This document shows, one piece after another, positions 33,816 through 42,701 of a stretch of DNA of 64,000 nucleotides (positions within the stretch are counted from its first letter, which is position 1; each line of letters opens with the position of its first letter). Source of the stretch: Emticicia sp. BO119 (GTDB lineage Bacteria > Bacteroidota > Bacteroidia > Cytophagales > Spirosomataceae). The notes beneath the pieces are model-generated. The model had not been told where the DNA came from. It did no database searches and saw only the letters and a list, made by a program, of their open reading frames with translations. The position numbers were made by a program, and so were the translations under genes. The stretch is taken from the NCBI RefSeq assembly GCF_013912375.1, contig NZ_JACETV010000008.1, positions 186,001 through 250,000 on the forward strand, given 5' to 3'.

Positions 33816-34409
33816 ATGAAAATTTTCTTTAATACAATCCTCACTTTTTTATTATCATTTAGCTTATCTGCACAAACTTTAGATATAAATATTCTTAGAG
33901 ACATTCATACTCACCGAAATCAAGGCTTAGACCCCACTTTTAAAACCCTCAGCAAAGCTACCTACCCAATTAGTGCTGCTGTTCCGATTGGTATATTCGG
34001 AATAGGATTAATCAAAAGGAACAAAGATTTACAAAGGCAGGGTTTAGCTGCAGGGGCCGGATTAGTAGTATCATTAGGTACTTCTTATATTTTAAAGAAA
34101 GTAATTGACCGCCCAAGACCCGCTGAAAAATATCCTTTTATACATCCATATATTATTGAAACCGACTCTTCTTTTCCATCAGGGCATACCACAGCCGCTT
34201 TTTCAACAGCTACTTCATTGAGCCTCATGGCACGTAAATGGTATGTGATTGTTCCTGCCTACCTTTGGGCAGGCACGGTAGCTTATTCCCGCTTATATTT
34301 AGGTGTACATTATCCGAGCGATGTCTTAGCGGGGGCATTGATTGGTGCAGGTTCGGCATGGGCAAGCTATAAAGTAAACCGATGGCTGCAAAAAAAGAGA
34401 AAGTATTAA
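33816..34409 (+). CDS. PAP2-family phosphatase, membrane-associated
   Basis: A 197-residue lipid phosphatase-like protein with a signal sequence (MKIFFNTILTFLLSFSLSAQ) and several hydrophobic segments. All three PAP2 motifs are present: KKVIDRPRP (K-x-x-x-x-R-P region), PSGHTTAAFS, and YSRLYLGVHYPSDVLAGA with the catalytic His and Asp. Such proteins remove phosphate from phosphatidic acid, lipid A or undecaprenyl pyrophosphate; which one is unclear. The gene starts 10 bp after the thioesterase. Confidence 0.9.
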   Translation: MKIFFNTILTFLLSFSLSAQTLDINILRDIHTHRNQGLDPTFKTLSKATYPISAAVPIGIFGIGLIKRNKDLQRQGLAAGAGLVVSLGTSYILKKVIDRPRPAEKYPFIHPYIIETDSSFPSGHTTAAFSTATSLSLMARKWYVIVPAYLWAGTVAYSRLYLGVHYPSDVLAGALIGAGSAWASYKVNRWLQKKRKY

Positions 34410-34488
34410 TGAATAATGTGCTGGAATTTTAAATTTTCTGAGCACATACATTCATACTAATTTAGCCCCATCAAAAATAATTAAATCA

Positions 34489-35430
34489 ATGAAAGCAATC
34501 GTATTAAAAGCATTTGGGAGTGTTGACAATTTCGTAGTAGAAGAACTTCCACAACCAACTATTCAGGATCATGAAGTATTGGTAGCAGTAAAAGCCATAA
34601 GTATAAACCCCGTTGATATGAAAACTCGTTCGGGTAAAGCATTGGCAGGAAAACTGAAAGAGGAAAATCCGATTATTCTGGGCTGGGATATTTCGGGTGT
34701 AATAACTGAGGTAGGCAACGACGTAAAAGATTTTAAAGTAGGCGACGAGATATTTGGAATGGTTAATTTCCCAGGCAGTGGCAAAGCTTATGCCGAATAT
34801 GTAGCTGCTCCTGCGGCTCATTTGGCGTTAAAACCTGCGAATATATTGCTTGAAGAAGCCGCAGCGGCTACTCTTGCAGCTTTAACTGCATGGCAGGCAT
34901 TTAATACCTATACAAAAATTAATCGGGGCGACAGAATATTAATACATGCAGCAGCCGGAGGTGTCGGGCATTTTGCGGTACAAATTGCCAAATACTTTGG
35001 TGCATATGTTATCGGTACGGCTTCGGCAGCCAATAAGGATTTTGTATTGAGTTTAGGTGCCGACGAACATTTTGACTATAAATCAAAGCCTTTTGAAGAA
35101 GCTATCAGCGATATAGATATTGTATTAGATACCGTTGGTGGCAACAATATTGAACGTTCTTTTGAAGTAGTAAAGAAAGGTGGTACAGTTATTACACTTC
35201 CGTCCAACACATCAGAAGGGATTGTTGAGAAGGCCAAAGCGAAAGGTGTTACTGGCTTTCATTTTATGGTACAATCGAATGGAGAGGATATGAAACAGCT
35301 GGCTGATTTGCTCGAAAAAGGGATTATTAAACCACATGTATCAGCCGTTTATTCATTAGATGAAATGGGCAAAGCCCATCAGCAAATAGAAACAGGTTCA
35401 ACGAGAGGAAAGATTGTTATTAAACCCTGA
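34489..35430 (+). CDS. NADP-dependent quinone oxidoreductase (medium-chain dehydrogenase family)
   Basis: A 313-residue zinc-independent medium-chain reductase of the QOR type. It starts MKAIVLKAFGSVDNFVVEEL. VKAISINPVDMKTRSGKA is the family's quinone-reductase signature, IHAAAGGVGHFAVQIAKYFGAYVIGTA in outline is the NADP-binding Rossmann motif (AAGGVGHFAVQIAK), and a final DEMGKAHQQIETGSTRGKIVI closes the fold. The catalytic zinc ligands of alcohol dehydrogenases are absent. The likely role is NADPH-dependent reduction of quinones or reactive enones. It is followed by a DoxX gene. Confidence 0.9.
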   Translation: MKAIVLKAFGSVDNFVVEELPQPTIQDHEVLVAVKAISINPVDMKTRSGKALAGKLKEENPIILGWDISGVITEVGNDVKDFKVGDEIFGMVNFPGSGKAYAEYVAAPAAHLALKPANILLEEAAAATLAALTAWQAFNTYTKINRGDRILIHAAAGGVGHFAVQIAKYFGAYVIGTASAANKDFVLSLGADEHFDYKSKPFEEAISDIDIVLDTVGGNNIERSFEVVKKGGTVITLPSNTSEGIVEKAKAKGVTGFHFMVQSNGEDMKQLADLLEKGIIKPHVSAVYSLDEMGKAHQQIETGSTRGKIVIKP

Positions 35431-35519
35431 TAATGCTTGTTATTGAAGGTGATGCATGATAGATTTGTCTGTCTGTGCCATTTTTATTAATTCTCTGACT
35501 CCTCTAACTAACAAATTTT

Positions 35520-35918
35520 ATGATTAACCACTCTCTAACCTTTGTAATATTACGTCTGGCGATAGGTGCAAGTATGTTCTGTCATGGAATTGTGCGTGTG
35601 GTAAAACTCCCTAAATTCAGTGCGTGGATGCTTGAAAAATTTGCTAATTCAATGCTACCGGAGGCACTGGTTACGCCGTTCAGTTATGCCCTTCCGATAA
35701 TTGAATTGGTGATAGGTATTCTCTTATTGATAGGATTATTTACGAGATTAGCCCTGATTATTGGAGGATTTACGATGGTAGCACTAATTTTTGGATCAGG
35801 CATGATAGAAGACTGGGGTGCATTACCTTCTCAAATGATTCATACGTTCTTTTTTTCAGTATTACTGTCTTATCTGAACTATAACGCTTACTCAGTAGAT
35901 AATGCTTTGAAACGATAA
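35520..35918 (+). CDS. DoxX family membrane protein
   Basis: A 132-residue protein with four membrane segments. The family pattern shows in ILRLAIGASMFCHGIVRVVKLPKF, then YALPIIELVIGILLLIGLFTRLALIIGG and a last helix (HTFFFSVLLSYLNY). DoxX-family proteins are small quinone-linked or redox-linked membrane proteins; the exact role here is unknown. It lies 89 bp after the quinone reductase gene on the same strand. An inverted-repeat element follows. Confidence 0.85.
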   Translation: MINHSLTFVILRLAIGASMFCHGIVRVVKLPKFSAWMLEKFANSMLPEALVTPFSYALPIIELVIGILLLIGLFTRLALIIGGFTMVALIFGSGMIEDWGALPSQMIHTFFFSVLLSYLNYNAYSVDNALKR

Positions 35919-35949
35919 ATTTGTCTTTGAACTGTAATTTAATTACTTA

Positions 35950-36090
35950 TTGTCTGAACTCTGGTTTAGCTGATTGAATGATTTCATTGATTTTTTGAAT
36001 TACTGCTCCGCAATTCCTTTTATCTACTCTTAAACTGGTAACACTTAATCAGAGTAATCATACAATCAGCTAAATCAGAGTTCAAGTCCA
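35950..36090. repeat. Dispersed imperfect inverted repeat, copy B (best preserved)
   Basis: The left arm, from about 35950, reads TTGTCTGAACTCTGGTTTAG then CTGATTGAATGATT. The right arm, ending about 36090, is near-complementary: AATCAGCTAAATCAGAGTT then CAAGTCC. It ends 3 bp before the stop of the convergent fasciclin gene. A partial third copy of the arm (GTCTTTGAACTGTAATTTAA) lies at about 35923-35942. Confidence 0.75.
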
Positions 36091-36092
36091 AA

Positions 36093-36638
36093 TTACTTAG
36101 GCATCAACACCGTATCAATCACGTGTATCACGCCATTGCTTTGGTTTACGTCAGAAATCGTCACTTTTGCCATGCCTCCTTTTTCGTCAGTAATCCAAAC
36201 ATTTTTGCCTTTCATCCAGGCAGTTAACGTACCCCCTTGTACGGTGGTCAACATTGCTTTACCATTACCTGCTTTGATTTTTGCCATCAGGTCTTCTGCA
36301 CTCCACTTACCAGCCACTACATGATACGTAAGAATTTTTGTCAATGTGCTTTTATTCTCTGGTTTCACTAATGTTTCTACTGTTCCTTTAGGTAACTTGT
36401 CAAATGCCTTATTGGTGGGTGCAAATACAGTAAATGGCCCTGCACTCTGCAAAGTTTCTACTAAGCCCGCTGCTTTTACAGCTGCTACCAATGTGGTATG
36501 GTCTTTAGAATTTACAGCATTTTCAACAATGTTTTTTGATGGATACATGGGTGCTCCACCTACCATTACAGTTTTTTCCTGTGCAAATGAGGCAATAGAA
36601 ATGAAGGCAGCTATAAAGCTGATTGCTAAAGTTTTCAT
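36093..36638 (-). CDS. Secreted fasciclin-domain protein
   Basis: A 181-residue protein with a signal peptide (MKTLAISFIAAFISIASFAQ) and one fasciclin (FAS1) domain. Its two conserved boxes read GPFTVFAPTNKAFDKLPKGTVETL and NGVIHVIDTVLMP, with the intervening ILTYHVVAGKWS. FAS1 proteins stick to surfaces or matrix. The gene converges on the DoxX gene with the inverted repeat between them. Confidence 0.93.
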   Translation of the reverse strand: MKTLAISFIAAFISIASFAQEKTVMVGGAPMYPSKNIVENAVNSKDHTTLVAAVKAAGLVETLQSAGPFTVFAPTNKAFDKLPKGTVETLVKPENKSTLTKILTYHVVAGKWSAEDLMAKIKAGNGKAMLTTVQGGTLTAWMKGKNVWITDEKGGMAKVTISDVNQSNGVIHVIDTVLMPK

Positions 36639-36897
36639 GGTTACTTCTGTTTTTTTAGATTGATTTATTTATTGTAATATTTTGAATTATATCTCAACTA
36701 ACGGGATTCCTTTAAACTTGGATTGAAAAGTTATTTTATTTTTTCTTAACATTTTTTTAAGCTCCTCACAATCAATATTTTAGAACTGAATATTTTCTCA
36801 AAAATCTTATTATAGGCTTTTTAATGAAGAAAAAAAGAAAATCGCATCAACTTATGTATTTATTTCAGATTTTTGCATAAGTTTTTCACTTATACTT

Positions 36898-37839
36898 ATG
36901 AATCGTTTCGATAGAATCACTGCCATCTTAATTCAGTTACAATCGAAAAAAATCGTAAAGGCACAGGATATTGCTGACCGCTTTAATATCAGTTTAAGAA
37001 CTGTGTATAGAGATGTGCGTTCGTTGGAAGAAGCAGGCGTGCCTATTGTTGGTGAGGCCGGTATTGGCTATTCTATTATGGAAGGCTATCGGCTACCCCC
37101 CGTTATGTTTACACGTGAGGAAGCCCGGACCTTTATAACTGCTGAAAAACTAATGGAAACCTTTACTGACCTTTCAACCAAGGCCAGTTATAAATCGGCT
37201 ATGTATAAAGTGAAAGCTGTATTAAGAAGTGCCGAAAAAGATATGCTCAACAGCATTGAAGAGAACATTGAAGTACGCCAACGGACAACCCCTTTCAATA
37301 AATCTATTAATAATACCCTTGAAATTATTCTGAATAGCATTTCTGAAAAGAAGATAGCCAAGATGGAGTATGCCAGTTTTAATTCGAGCGAACCTCTTCA
37401 ACGCAAAATAGAACCTGTGGGTATTTATCATGAGTTTAATTACTGGTACACTATTGCTTTCTGCCATCTGAGAAACGACTACCGGCATTTCAGAACTGAC
37501 CGGATTTCTAAGATAGCCTTAACTGATGAATCCTTCAAAAAGGAGCATTATTCGCTGAAAGAGTACCTGGAACGTATGCCTGAAAATGAAAATTTAATAA
37601 CAGTAGTAATACAGGTAAATAAACCTGCCATGCGTTTTTTGCTCGAACAAAAATATTTTAACGGCTTTGTTTCTGAAACCGATAAAGGCGAAACAATGGA
37701 GATGACTTTTCTGAGTGCTTCGCTTGATGTTTTTGCCCGCTGGTATATTACTTTTGCTGATCAGGCCGAAATTTTAACGCCAAAAAGCCTCAAAGACAAG
37801 CTAAAAACGATGCTTGCCAATATTTCTTCAAAATTTTAA
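36898..37839 (+). CDS. YafY-family transcriptional regulator (HTH_11 plus WYL)
   Basis: A 313-residue regulator. The N-terminal winged helix-turn-helix (MNRFDRITAILIQLQSKKIV, then DIADRFNISLRTVYRDVRSLEEAG) binds DNA. The C-terminal half is a WYL domain (IEPVGIYHEFNYWYTIAFCHLRNDYRHFRTDRI in outline) with the usual Arg-rich ligand site. Such regulators often sense small ligands or nucleic acid fragments. The DinB-family gene begins 73 bp downstream and may be its target or partner. Confidence 0.92.
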   Translation: MNRFDRITAILIQLQSKKIVKAQDIADRFNISLRTVYRDVRSLEEAGVPIVGEAGIGYSIMEGYRLPPVMFTREEARTFITAEKLMETFTDLSTKASYKSAMYKVKAVLRSAEKDMLNSIEENIEVRQRTTPFNKSINNTLEIILNSISEKKIAKMEYASFNSSEPLQRKIEPVGIYHEFNYWYTIAFCHLRNDYRHFRTDRISKIALTDESFKKEHYSLKEYLERMPENENLITVVIQVNKPAMRFLLEQKYFNGFVSETDKGETMEMTFLSASLDVFARWYITFADQAEILTPKSLKDKLKTMLANISSKF

Positions 37840-37912
37840 AAATACTTTTAACCTGCTGACATAGGGCTGTCATTAGCCCCTATTTACTTTGTAGCACTAA
37901 ACGGAAAAGGCA

Positions 37913-38452
37913 ATGCTACAAGAACTCACAGCAACTACTGACAAAAACATACATACGCATATTAAAGATTATGCTATCTATAATCAGGTAGCGAATAAGA
38001 GAATTGTCAGCTGGCTGAAAACCAAACCTACCTATGTGCTTGATGTAGAAGTACCTTCAAGCTCTAATAGTCTTAAGCAAACTTTAGTACATATATGGCA
38101 GGTAGAGCTTTCCTGGTTTGCCTGTTTACACAATATTACTACCACCCTCCCTTACGAACAGATTTCAAATGCTTCGGCCGAAGAGATATTCGAGGGTTTG
38201 CTGGAGCAATCAGAGAGATTTGCCGATTATACTTTAGAACTTGAAGAAAGAGAGTTGAAAGAGACCACACACGTTTACATACCCAATATTTTAGACTGTG
38301 ATATTCCACGCTTTGAACTCATACAACTTGCTTTTGACCACAGTACCTACCATAGGGTACAAATTACGAACATCGCCCTTCATATCGGGCTTTCAGATCC
38401 ACCAATTACCAATTATATGTACTATCTCTCGCGGGAGCGTGCATTAGTTTAA
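37913..38452 (+). CDS. DinB family protein
   Basis: A 179-residue four-helix-bundle protein of the DinB/YfiT superfamily. The three metal-binding His positions appear as QTLVHIWQVELSW (first), and LAFDHSTYHRVQITN (last two). Members are thought to be metal-dependent thiol-transferases or stress proteins; the substrate is not known. It is downstream of the WYL regulator on the same strand, and such regulator/DinB pairs are common in Bacteroidota. Confidence 0.88.
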   Translation: MLQELTATTDKNIHTHIKDYAIYNQVANKRIVSWLKTKPTYVLDVEVPSSSNSLKQTLVHIWQVELSWFACLHNITTTLPYEQISNASAEEIFEGLLEQSERFADYTLELEERELKETTHVYIPNILDCDIPRFELIQLAFDHSTYHRVQITNIALHIGLSDPPITNYMYYLSRERALV

Positions 38453-38529
38453 AACTTTTTAGGTGTCTTTAGGGGAATAACCGCTACCAATCCACAACTT
38501 TTAAATTCCCTCAACTTTGATTACAATCT

Positions 38530-38581
38530 GGGTAAACCTTCTCTACGCTTAGCACGTGCACAGAGAGGTTTACCCTTTTTT
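38530..38581 (+). terminator. Terminator after the DinB gene
   Basis: GGGTAAACCT (38530-38539) pairs with AGGTTTACCC (38566-38575). The stem extends inward through TCTCT/AGAGA with one bulge, and a T run follows. Confidence 0.85.
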
Positions 38582-38669
38582 ATGAAGTGTTGTAAGAGTA
38601 TTTGCATTTCCACTTAATTTGTAATAGTATTGAACAGAATTTATTCGTGCCTATAAAACCATAATAATT

Positions 38670-38900
38670 ATGTCATTCCAAGCATATATTGATAATATTC
38701 AAAAGAAAACAGGTAAAACACCTGAAGATTTCAAACAGTTAGCCGAAGAAAAAGGCTTGCTCAAACCGGGGGTAAAAGCTGGTGAAATAGTCGCCTGGCT
38801 CAAAGATGACTTTGGCTTAGGACATGGTCATGCCATGGCTATTTATGCAACGCTGAATCCTGCAATGGAAGAAAAGATTAAAGCCAAAGAAAAGAAATAG
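38670..38900 (+). CDS. DUF4287 small protein
   Basis: A 76-residue protein, starting MSFQAYIDNIQKKTGKTPED and containing KAGEIVAWLKDDFGLGHGHAMAIYATL, which is the DUF4287 signature. It is small, soluble and lysine-rich at the end (KAKEKK). The function is unknown; DUF4287 is often paired with DUF5655-type domains, which are not seen here. It stands alone between two terminators or gaps. Confidence 0.9.
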   Translation: MSFQAYIDNIQKKTGKTPEDFKQLAEEKGLLKPGVKAGEIVAWLKDDFGLGHGHAMAIYATLNPAMEEKIKAKEKK

Positions 38901-39001
38901 GATTATTCTTAGAATATCACTTTAAACTCATAATTGCCTGTTTCTACCTAATAGGGCAATAAAACCATAATTTTCAACCAATACCATCTATTTACAAATC
39001 C

Positions 39002-39838
39002 ATGATTTCTTTCACGCGTTCAGCCACTCTTATAGTCATAATTTTTTCAGTCGGCCTTTTTACAGGTGCTTTTACGCCAAACAAAAAACCAAAGTTTAAA
39101 GTTATTGCCTTTTATACTGCCAAAAATGATAGAGCACATATCAGCTATGTACATGAAGCCAACAAGGGTTTTCTAAAAATGGCTCAGGAAAATAATTTCA
39201 CTTATGATTCCACGAACAACTGGAGCAATCTGAATACTGATTTTTTGAAACAATATCAGGTTGTACTTTTCTTAGATACCCGTCCGGAAGACCCGTCACA
39301 GAGAGAGGCGTTCAGACAATACATGGAAAACGGCGGTGGATGGATGGGCTTCCATTTTGCAGGATTTGCATTGAATAAATCGGCCTTTAATCAGGATTGG
39401 GATTGGTATCATAATGAATTTTTAGGGTCAGGCGAATATAGAAGCAATACATGGAGGCCTACCTCAGCAATCTTGAGAATAGAAGCTAAAAAACACCCTG
39501 CCATGAAGCACCTACCAGAAACCTTTAAATCGTCTCCCAACGAGTGGTACAGATGGAAAAATGACTTAAAGGCAAATCCTGATATAGAGATTCTGATGTC
39601 TATTGATTCCACAAGTTTTCCATTAGGCACAGGTCCAAAACAACATGAAATCTGGCATAGTGGCTACTATCCTGTAGTGTGGACAAACAAAAAGTATAAA
39701 ATGATTTATGCCAATATGGGGCATAATGATATTGACTACGAAGGCAAAACCAATAAAGAATTATCATTTACTTTCAATAACGAAATCCAGAATAAATTTC
39801 TGCTTGATGCACTATTGTGGTTGGGAAGAAAGAAATAA
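39002..39838 (+). CDS. Secreted ThuA-domain protein
   Basis: A 278-residue protein with an N-terminal signal or anchor (LIVIIFSVGLFTGAF). The rest is a ThuA domain, a glutamine-amidotransferase-like fold. FKVIAFYTAKNDRAHISYVHEA opens it, FRQYMENGGGWMGFHFAGFAL is the nucleophile-elbow region, here without Cys, and KYKMIYANMGHNDIDY is the final His/Asp block. ThuA proteins are linked to trehalose or other sugar use, and this secreted form probably acts on carbohydrate outside the inner membrane. Substrate unknown. Inverted-repeat copy C follows the stop. Confidence 0.88.
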   Translation: MISFTRSATLIVIIFSVGLFTGAFTPNKKPKFKVIAFYTAKNDRAHISYVHEANKGFLKMAQENNFTYDSTNNWSNLNTDFLKQYQVVLFLDTRPEDPSQREAFRQYMENGGGWMGFHFAGFALNKSAFNQDWDWYHNEFLGSGEYRSNTWRPTSAILRIEAKKHPAMKHLPETFKSSPNEWYRWKNDLKANPDIEILMSIDSTSFPLGTGPKQHEIWHSGYYPVVWTNKKYKMIYANMGHNDIDYEGKTNKELSFTFNNEIQNKFLLDALLWLGRKK

Positions 39839-39849
39839 TTGAGTGAATA

Positions 39850-39990
39850 AATTGTCAGAACTGTGATTTTGCTGATTTTTATGATTTCAAGAATGGTTTT
39901 TTGAAAAAATAAACTCTCTAATATTAATTTTAGTTATAAAAATAAATCAATGACATCACACAAATCAGCTAAATCATTTGTTCGGACAAA
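39850..39990. repeat. Dispersed imperfect inverted repeat, copy C
   Basis: The left arm (about 39852-39888) reads TTGTCAGAACTGTGATTTTG then CTGATTTTTATGATTTC. The right arm (about 39950-39990) reads ACAAATCAGCTAAATCATTT then GTTCGGACAAA. The arms are imperfect complements of each other and share the consensus of copies A and B. Confidence 0.7.
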
Positions 39991-40022
39991 ATCACTCAAT
40001 CACTAATTCACTCAATTGCCCT
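39991..40022 (+). repeat. Imperfect octamer repeat before the VOC gene start
   Basis: AATCACTC/AATCACTA/ATTCACTC/AATTGCCC, an 8-nt periodic block that aligns unit by unit with the block at 33212-33255. Both lie a few bases before a start codon. Confidence 0.5.
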
Positions 40023-40025
40023 CAT

Positions 40026-40427
40026 ATGAAACAACAAATAGCACATATCTCACTGGTAGTAAATGATTACGACGAAGCAATAGCGTTTTATACTGAAAAA
40101 CTTCATTTCAAACTCGTTGAAGATACCCCTTTGAGCGATACCAAGCGTTGGGTAATTGTTAGTCCGCCTGGTAGTACTACAGGTTGTAATTTATTATTAG
40201 CCAAGGCATCAACAGAGGAGCAGAAAAGCCGGGTAGGTAACCAGACAGGAGGACGTGTATTTTTATTCTTGTTTACAGATGATTTCTGGCGGGATTATAA
40301 GAACATGATAGCTAATGAGATTAAATTTGTAAGGCAACCATCTGAGGAAGAATATGGAACAGTGGCAGTATTTGAAGATTTATACGGCAATCTGTGGGAT
40401 TTTATCGAATCTAAGAAAAGTACATAA
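40026..40427 (+). CDS. VOC family (glyoxalase/bleomycin-resistance-like) protein
   Basis: A 133-residue single-domain or paired-domain vicinal-oxygen-chelate protein. It starts MKQQIAHISLVVNDYDEAIAFYTEKLHFKLVED; a conserved metal-ligand His is at residue 7. The last strand ends VAVFEDLYGNLWDFIE, which gives the Glu ligand. The ATG at 40026 is chosen because the longer frame to 39978 lies in the octamer repeat and the inverted repeat. The substrate is not known. It probably acts alone. Confidence 0.9.
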   Translation: MKQQIAHISLVVNDYDEAIAFYTEKLHFKLVEDTPLSDTKRWVIVSPPGSTTGCNLLLAKASTEEQKSRVGNQTGGRVFLFLFTDDFWRDYKNMIANEIKFVRQPSEEEYGTVAVFEDLYGNLWDFIESKKST

Positions 40428-40646
40428 TTTTAAGCCAAGATGTTAGTTCTAATTCGTTCTTTCTTTTTTTAATCCAATATTACGTATAGCATTTAATATT
40501 AAAGTATCCGAAATGCTTTTGTTGTTATGATAAAGTGTTTCACAAAATGCTTCTAAAATATTGGTTATCAGGTCATAAAAAATATATCATCAAAAAATAA
40601 AACCTGAAAATTGATTAGTATATTTGATTAAAAAACAGATTGAGTC

Positions 40647-41903
40647 ATGGCAAGAAAACTACTGATTCTACTCTTCTTATTGAGTTTCCGGCAAGGTTTT
40701 GCGAACTCAATTCTGGTACCAATGGACGATACCCAGTCTAACCATCTGAAAGCCTATGGTATAGCCTACAACACACTTCAACAGAATACAGAACTTGATT
40801 GGCTACTCAACTATCGAGGAGGTAGCTTTTTGTTTGACTATAGCCCTTCTTTAGAAAAAGAATGTCTGGTAAGAGGCGTATCTTTTGAGGTGCTTTCTAC
40901 AGCCAATGTGCAGGCCATTCTGAGAGAGATTTCCGATCCTGACATAAATATGGAAGTAGTACGCTTATATAAAGCTGCTAAAATAGCTGTGTATTCACCT
41001 ATTAAAATAAGCCTTTCTAATTTTGAAGATACCGACGCCGTTTTATTGGTGTTGAAATATGCCGAGATTCCTTTTGAAGTAATTTATGATGAAGAAATTA
41101 TCAGGGGCGATTTAGCTAAATATGATTGGCTCCATCTGCATCACGAAGATTTTACAGGGCAATATGGCCGTAATATCCGCCGCATGTCTGCTTTAGATAT
41201 GAAAGCGCAAGAAGATATTGCTAAAAGGCTAAAATATTCGAAAGTATCAGCATTGAAATTAGATGTGGCCAAAATGATTAAACTATTCTGCATGGGTGGA
41301 GGGTATTTATTTGCCATGTGCTCAGGTGCCGAAACATTAGACATCGCTTTATCAGCAGAAGAAACAGATATTGTAAGCAGCAGATTTGATGGCGATGATA
41401 TTGACCCTGGTGCGCAATCAAAATTAGATTTTAACAAAACCCTTGCCTTTGAGAATTTCAGTTTGTATTTCAATGATGGTGAAGGTTATGGCTCTATGTC
41501 ATTTTCTGACATTAATGTGTGGTCAGGCAGATTTGATGATGAATCATCTTCTTATTTTGACCTGTTCGATTTCTCTGCCAAATGGGACGTGATTCCGGCA
41601 ATGTTAGGACAGAATCATGAGCATCTTATCAGAGAATTTATGGGACAAACCTCTGCTTTTAATAAAAAGACTGTTAAATCTAATGTGCTTGTGATGGGTG
41701 AAGGCAAAGAATCGCATCGTTATATCTATGGTGAACTGGGTTTAGGACAATGGGTATTTTATGGAGGCCATGACCCGGAAGGGCGTCGTGGTTTTCACCG
41801 GACTCCAACCGACCTGAATCTTTTTCCTCATTCACCGGGTTATCGACTTATTCTCAATAATGTCTTATTCCCATCAGCCAGAAAAAAGAAAAGGAAGACC
41901 TGA
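40647..41903 (+). CDS. Secreted protein of unknown function, the kind often labelled 'asparagine synthetase B'
   Basis: A 418-residue protein with a signal peptide (MARKLLILLFLLSFRQGFANS). I see neither an N-terminal Cys glutaminase site nor the SGGxDS pyrophosphatase loop, so a true asparagine synthetase is excluded despite the label similar proteins may carry in databases. It has a Rossmann-like or amidotransferase-like core: IAVYSPIKISLSNFEDTDAVLLVLKYAEI, YDWLHLHHEDFTGQYGR and GGGYLFAMCSGAETLDIAL, where Cys sits like a nucleophile elbow. Near the end comes FYGGHDPEGRRGFHR. It could be a secreted amidotransferase-like enzyme. A strong terminator follows. Confidence 0.65.
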   Translation: MARKLLILLFLLSFRQGFANSILVPMDDTQSNHLKAYGIAYNTLQQNTELDWLLNYRGGSFLFDYSPSLEKECLVRGVSFEVLSTANVQAILREISDPDINMEVVRLYKAAKIAVYSPIKISLSNFEDTDAVLLVLKYAEIPFEVIYDEEIIRGDLAKYDWLHLHHEDFTGQYGRNIRRMSALDMKAQEDIAKRLKYSKVSALKLDVAKMIKLFCMGGGYLFAMCSGAETLDIALSAEETDIVSSRFDGDDIDPGAQSKLDFNKTLAFENFSLYFNDGEGYGSMSFSDINVWSGRFDDESSSYFDLFDFSAKWDVIPAMLGQNHEHLIREFMGQTSAFNKKTVKSNVLVMGEGKESHRYIYGELGLGQWVFYGGHDPEGRRGFHRTPTDLNLFPHSPGYRLILNNVLFPSARKKKRKT

Positions 41904-41939
41904 TTAACTATTCGCTTAATAAAAAACTATGCCCCTAAT

Positions 41940-41970
41940 TGAAATCAGACCCCGGTCTGATTTTTTTTTA
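41940..41970 (+). terminator. Terminator after the secreted protein gene
   Basis: AAATCAGACC (41942-41951), a 2-nt gap, then GGTCTGATTT (41954-41963) and a long T run to 41969. Confidence 0.85.
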
Positions 41971-42125
41971 TTTATCTTTGGTGAAAAATAAATATCCAAA
42001 TAGTTTTTTTACATTTTCCCGGGCTGGTCAAGCCATTTGTCATAAATCATATTCAGCCTTCATGAAAAACGCTTACTTTCGGGTATTGAACTGTTTTTTA
42101 CTACACATAACCTTAATGAAACCCT

Positions 42126-42689
42126 ATGGAATTTTTTGATAACCTGGAGCCTTTGCTAAGGACTTTCTGGTACATCGCTATCCCTACCAGTTTAATTTTC
42201 CTTATTCAGACCATCATGACCTTTGCCGGAGTTGATGCAGCTGATGGAATTGAAGCCGACTTTGATGGAGATTTAGGTCATTCGCATGAACCCTTTCAAC
42301 TTTTTTCATTTAGAAATCTGATTAATTTTCTGTTAGGATTTAGTTGGACAGGTATTTCTTTTTATAATCTTGTCGGCAACCGTTTTATACTTGCTATTAT
42401 TGCCTTTCTGATTGGAATTGCATTTGTAGCTGTATTCTTTTTTATCATTCAGCAAATCGGTAAGCTTTCTGAGGATAACTCTTTCCAGATCAGCAATACG
42501 GTTAATCAGGTAGGGTCTGTTTATCTGAGTATTCCTGAGCACAAAAGTGGCAAAGGTAAAGTGCAGATAAGTATCAAAGGTACCTTTCATGAATTAGAAG
42601 CTATAACTGAAAACGGGAGAATCAAAACTAATGAAACCGTAAGAATCATCGGTATAGAAAACAATACCCTTGTCGTAGAAAAAATTTAA
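42126..42689 (+). CDS. NfeD-like membrane protein, flotillin partner
   Basis: A 187-residue protein with three to four membrane segments (LLRTFWYIAIPTSLIFLIQTI, FRNLINFLLGFSWTGISFYN, ILAIIAFLIGIAFVAVFFFII in outline). A C-terminal OB-fold-like domain follows (VNQVGSVYLSIPEHKSGKGKVQISIKG, ending RIIGIENNTLVVEKI). This is the membrane-NfeD layout of Bacillus YuaF. The flotillin gene starts 12 bp downstream, the usual operon partner. Together they organise fluid membrane regions. The identification rests on both domain order and neighbour. Confidence 0.82.
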   Translation: MEFFDNLEPLLRTFWYIAIPTSLIFLIQTIMTFAGVDAADGIEADFDGDLGHSHEPFQLFSFRNLINFLLGFSWTGISFYNLVGNRFILAIIAFLIGIAFVAVFFFIIQQIGKLSEDNSFQISNTVNQVGSVYLSIPEHKSGKGKVQISIKGTFHELEAITENGRIKTNETVRIIGIENNTLVVEKI

Positions 42690-42701
42690 CCTTATACACA
42701 T

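Noticed and set aside
34416-34447. ATGTGCT/AGCACAT hairpin after the PAP2 gene as a terminator
   Set aside because: Only 7 bp with an 18-nt loop and no T run; too weak to report as a feature.
41939-42139. 66-residue open frame before the NfeD-like gene
   Set aside because: Its start lies in the terminator hairpin and T run after 41903 and its end overlaps the real start at 42126; the translation looks random.
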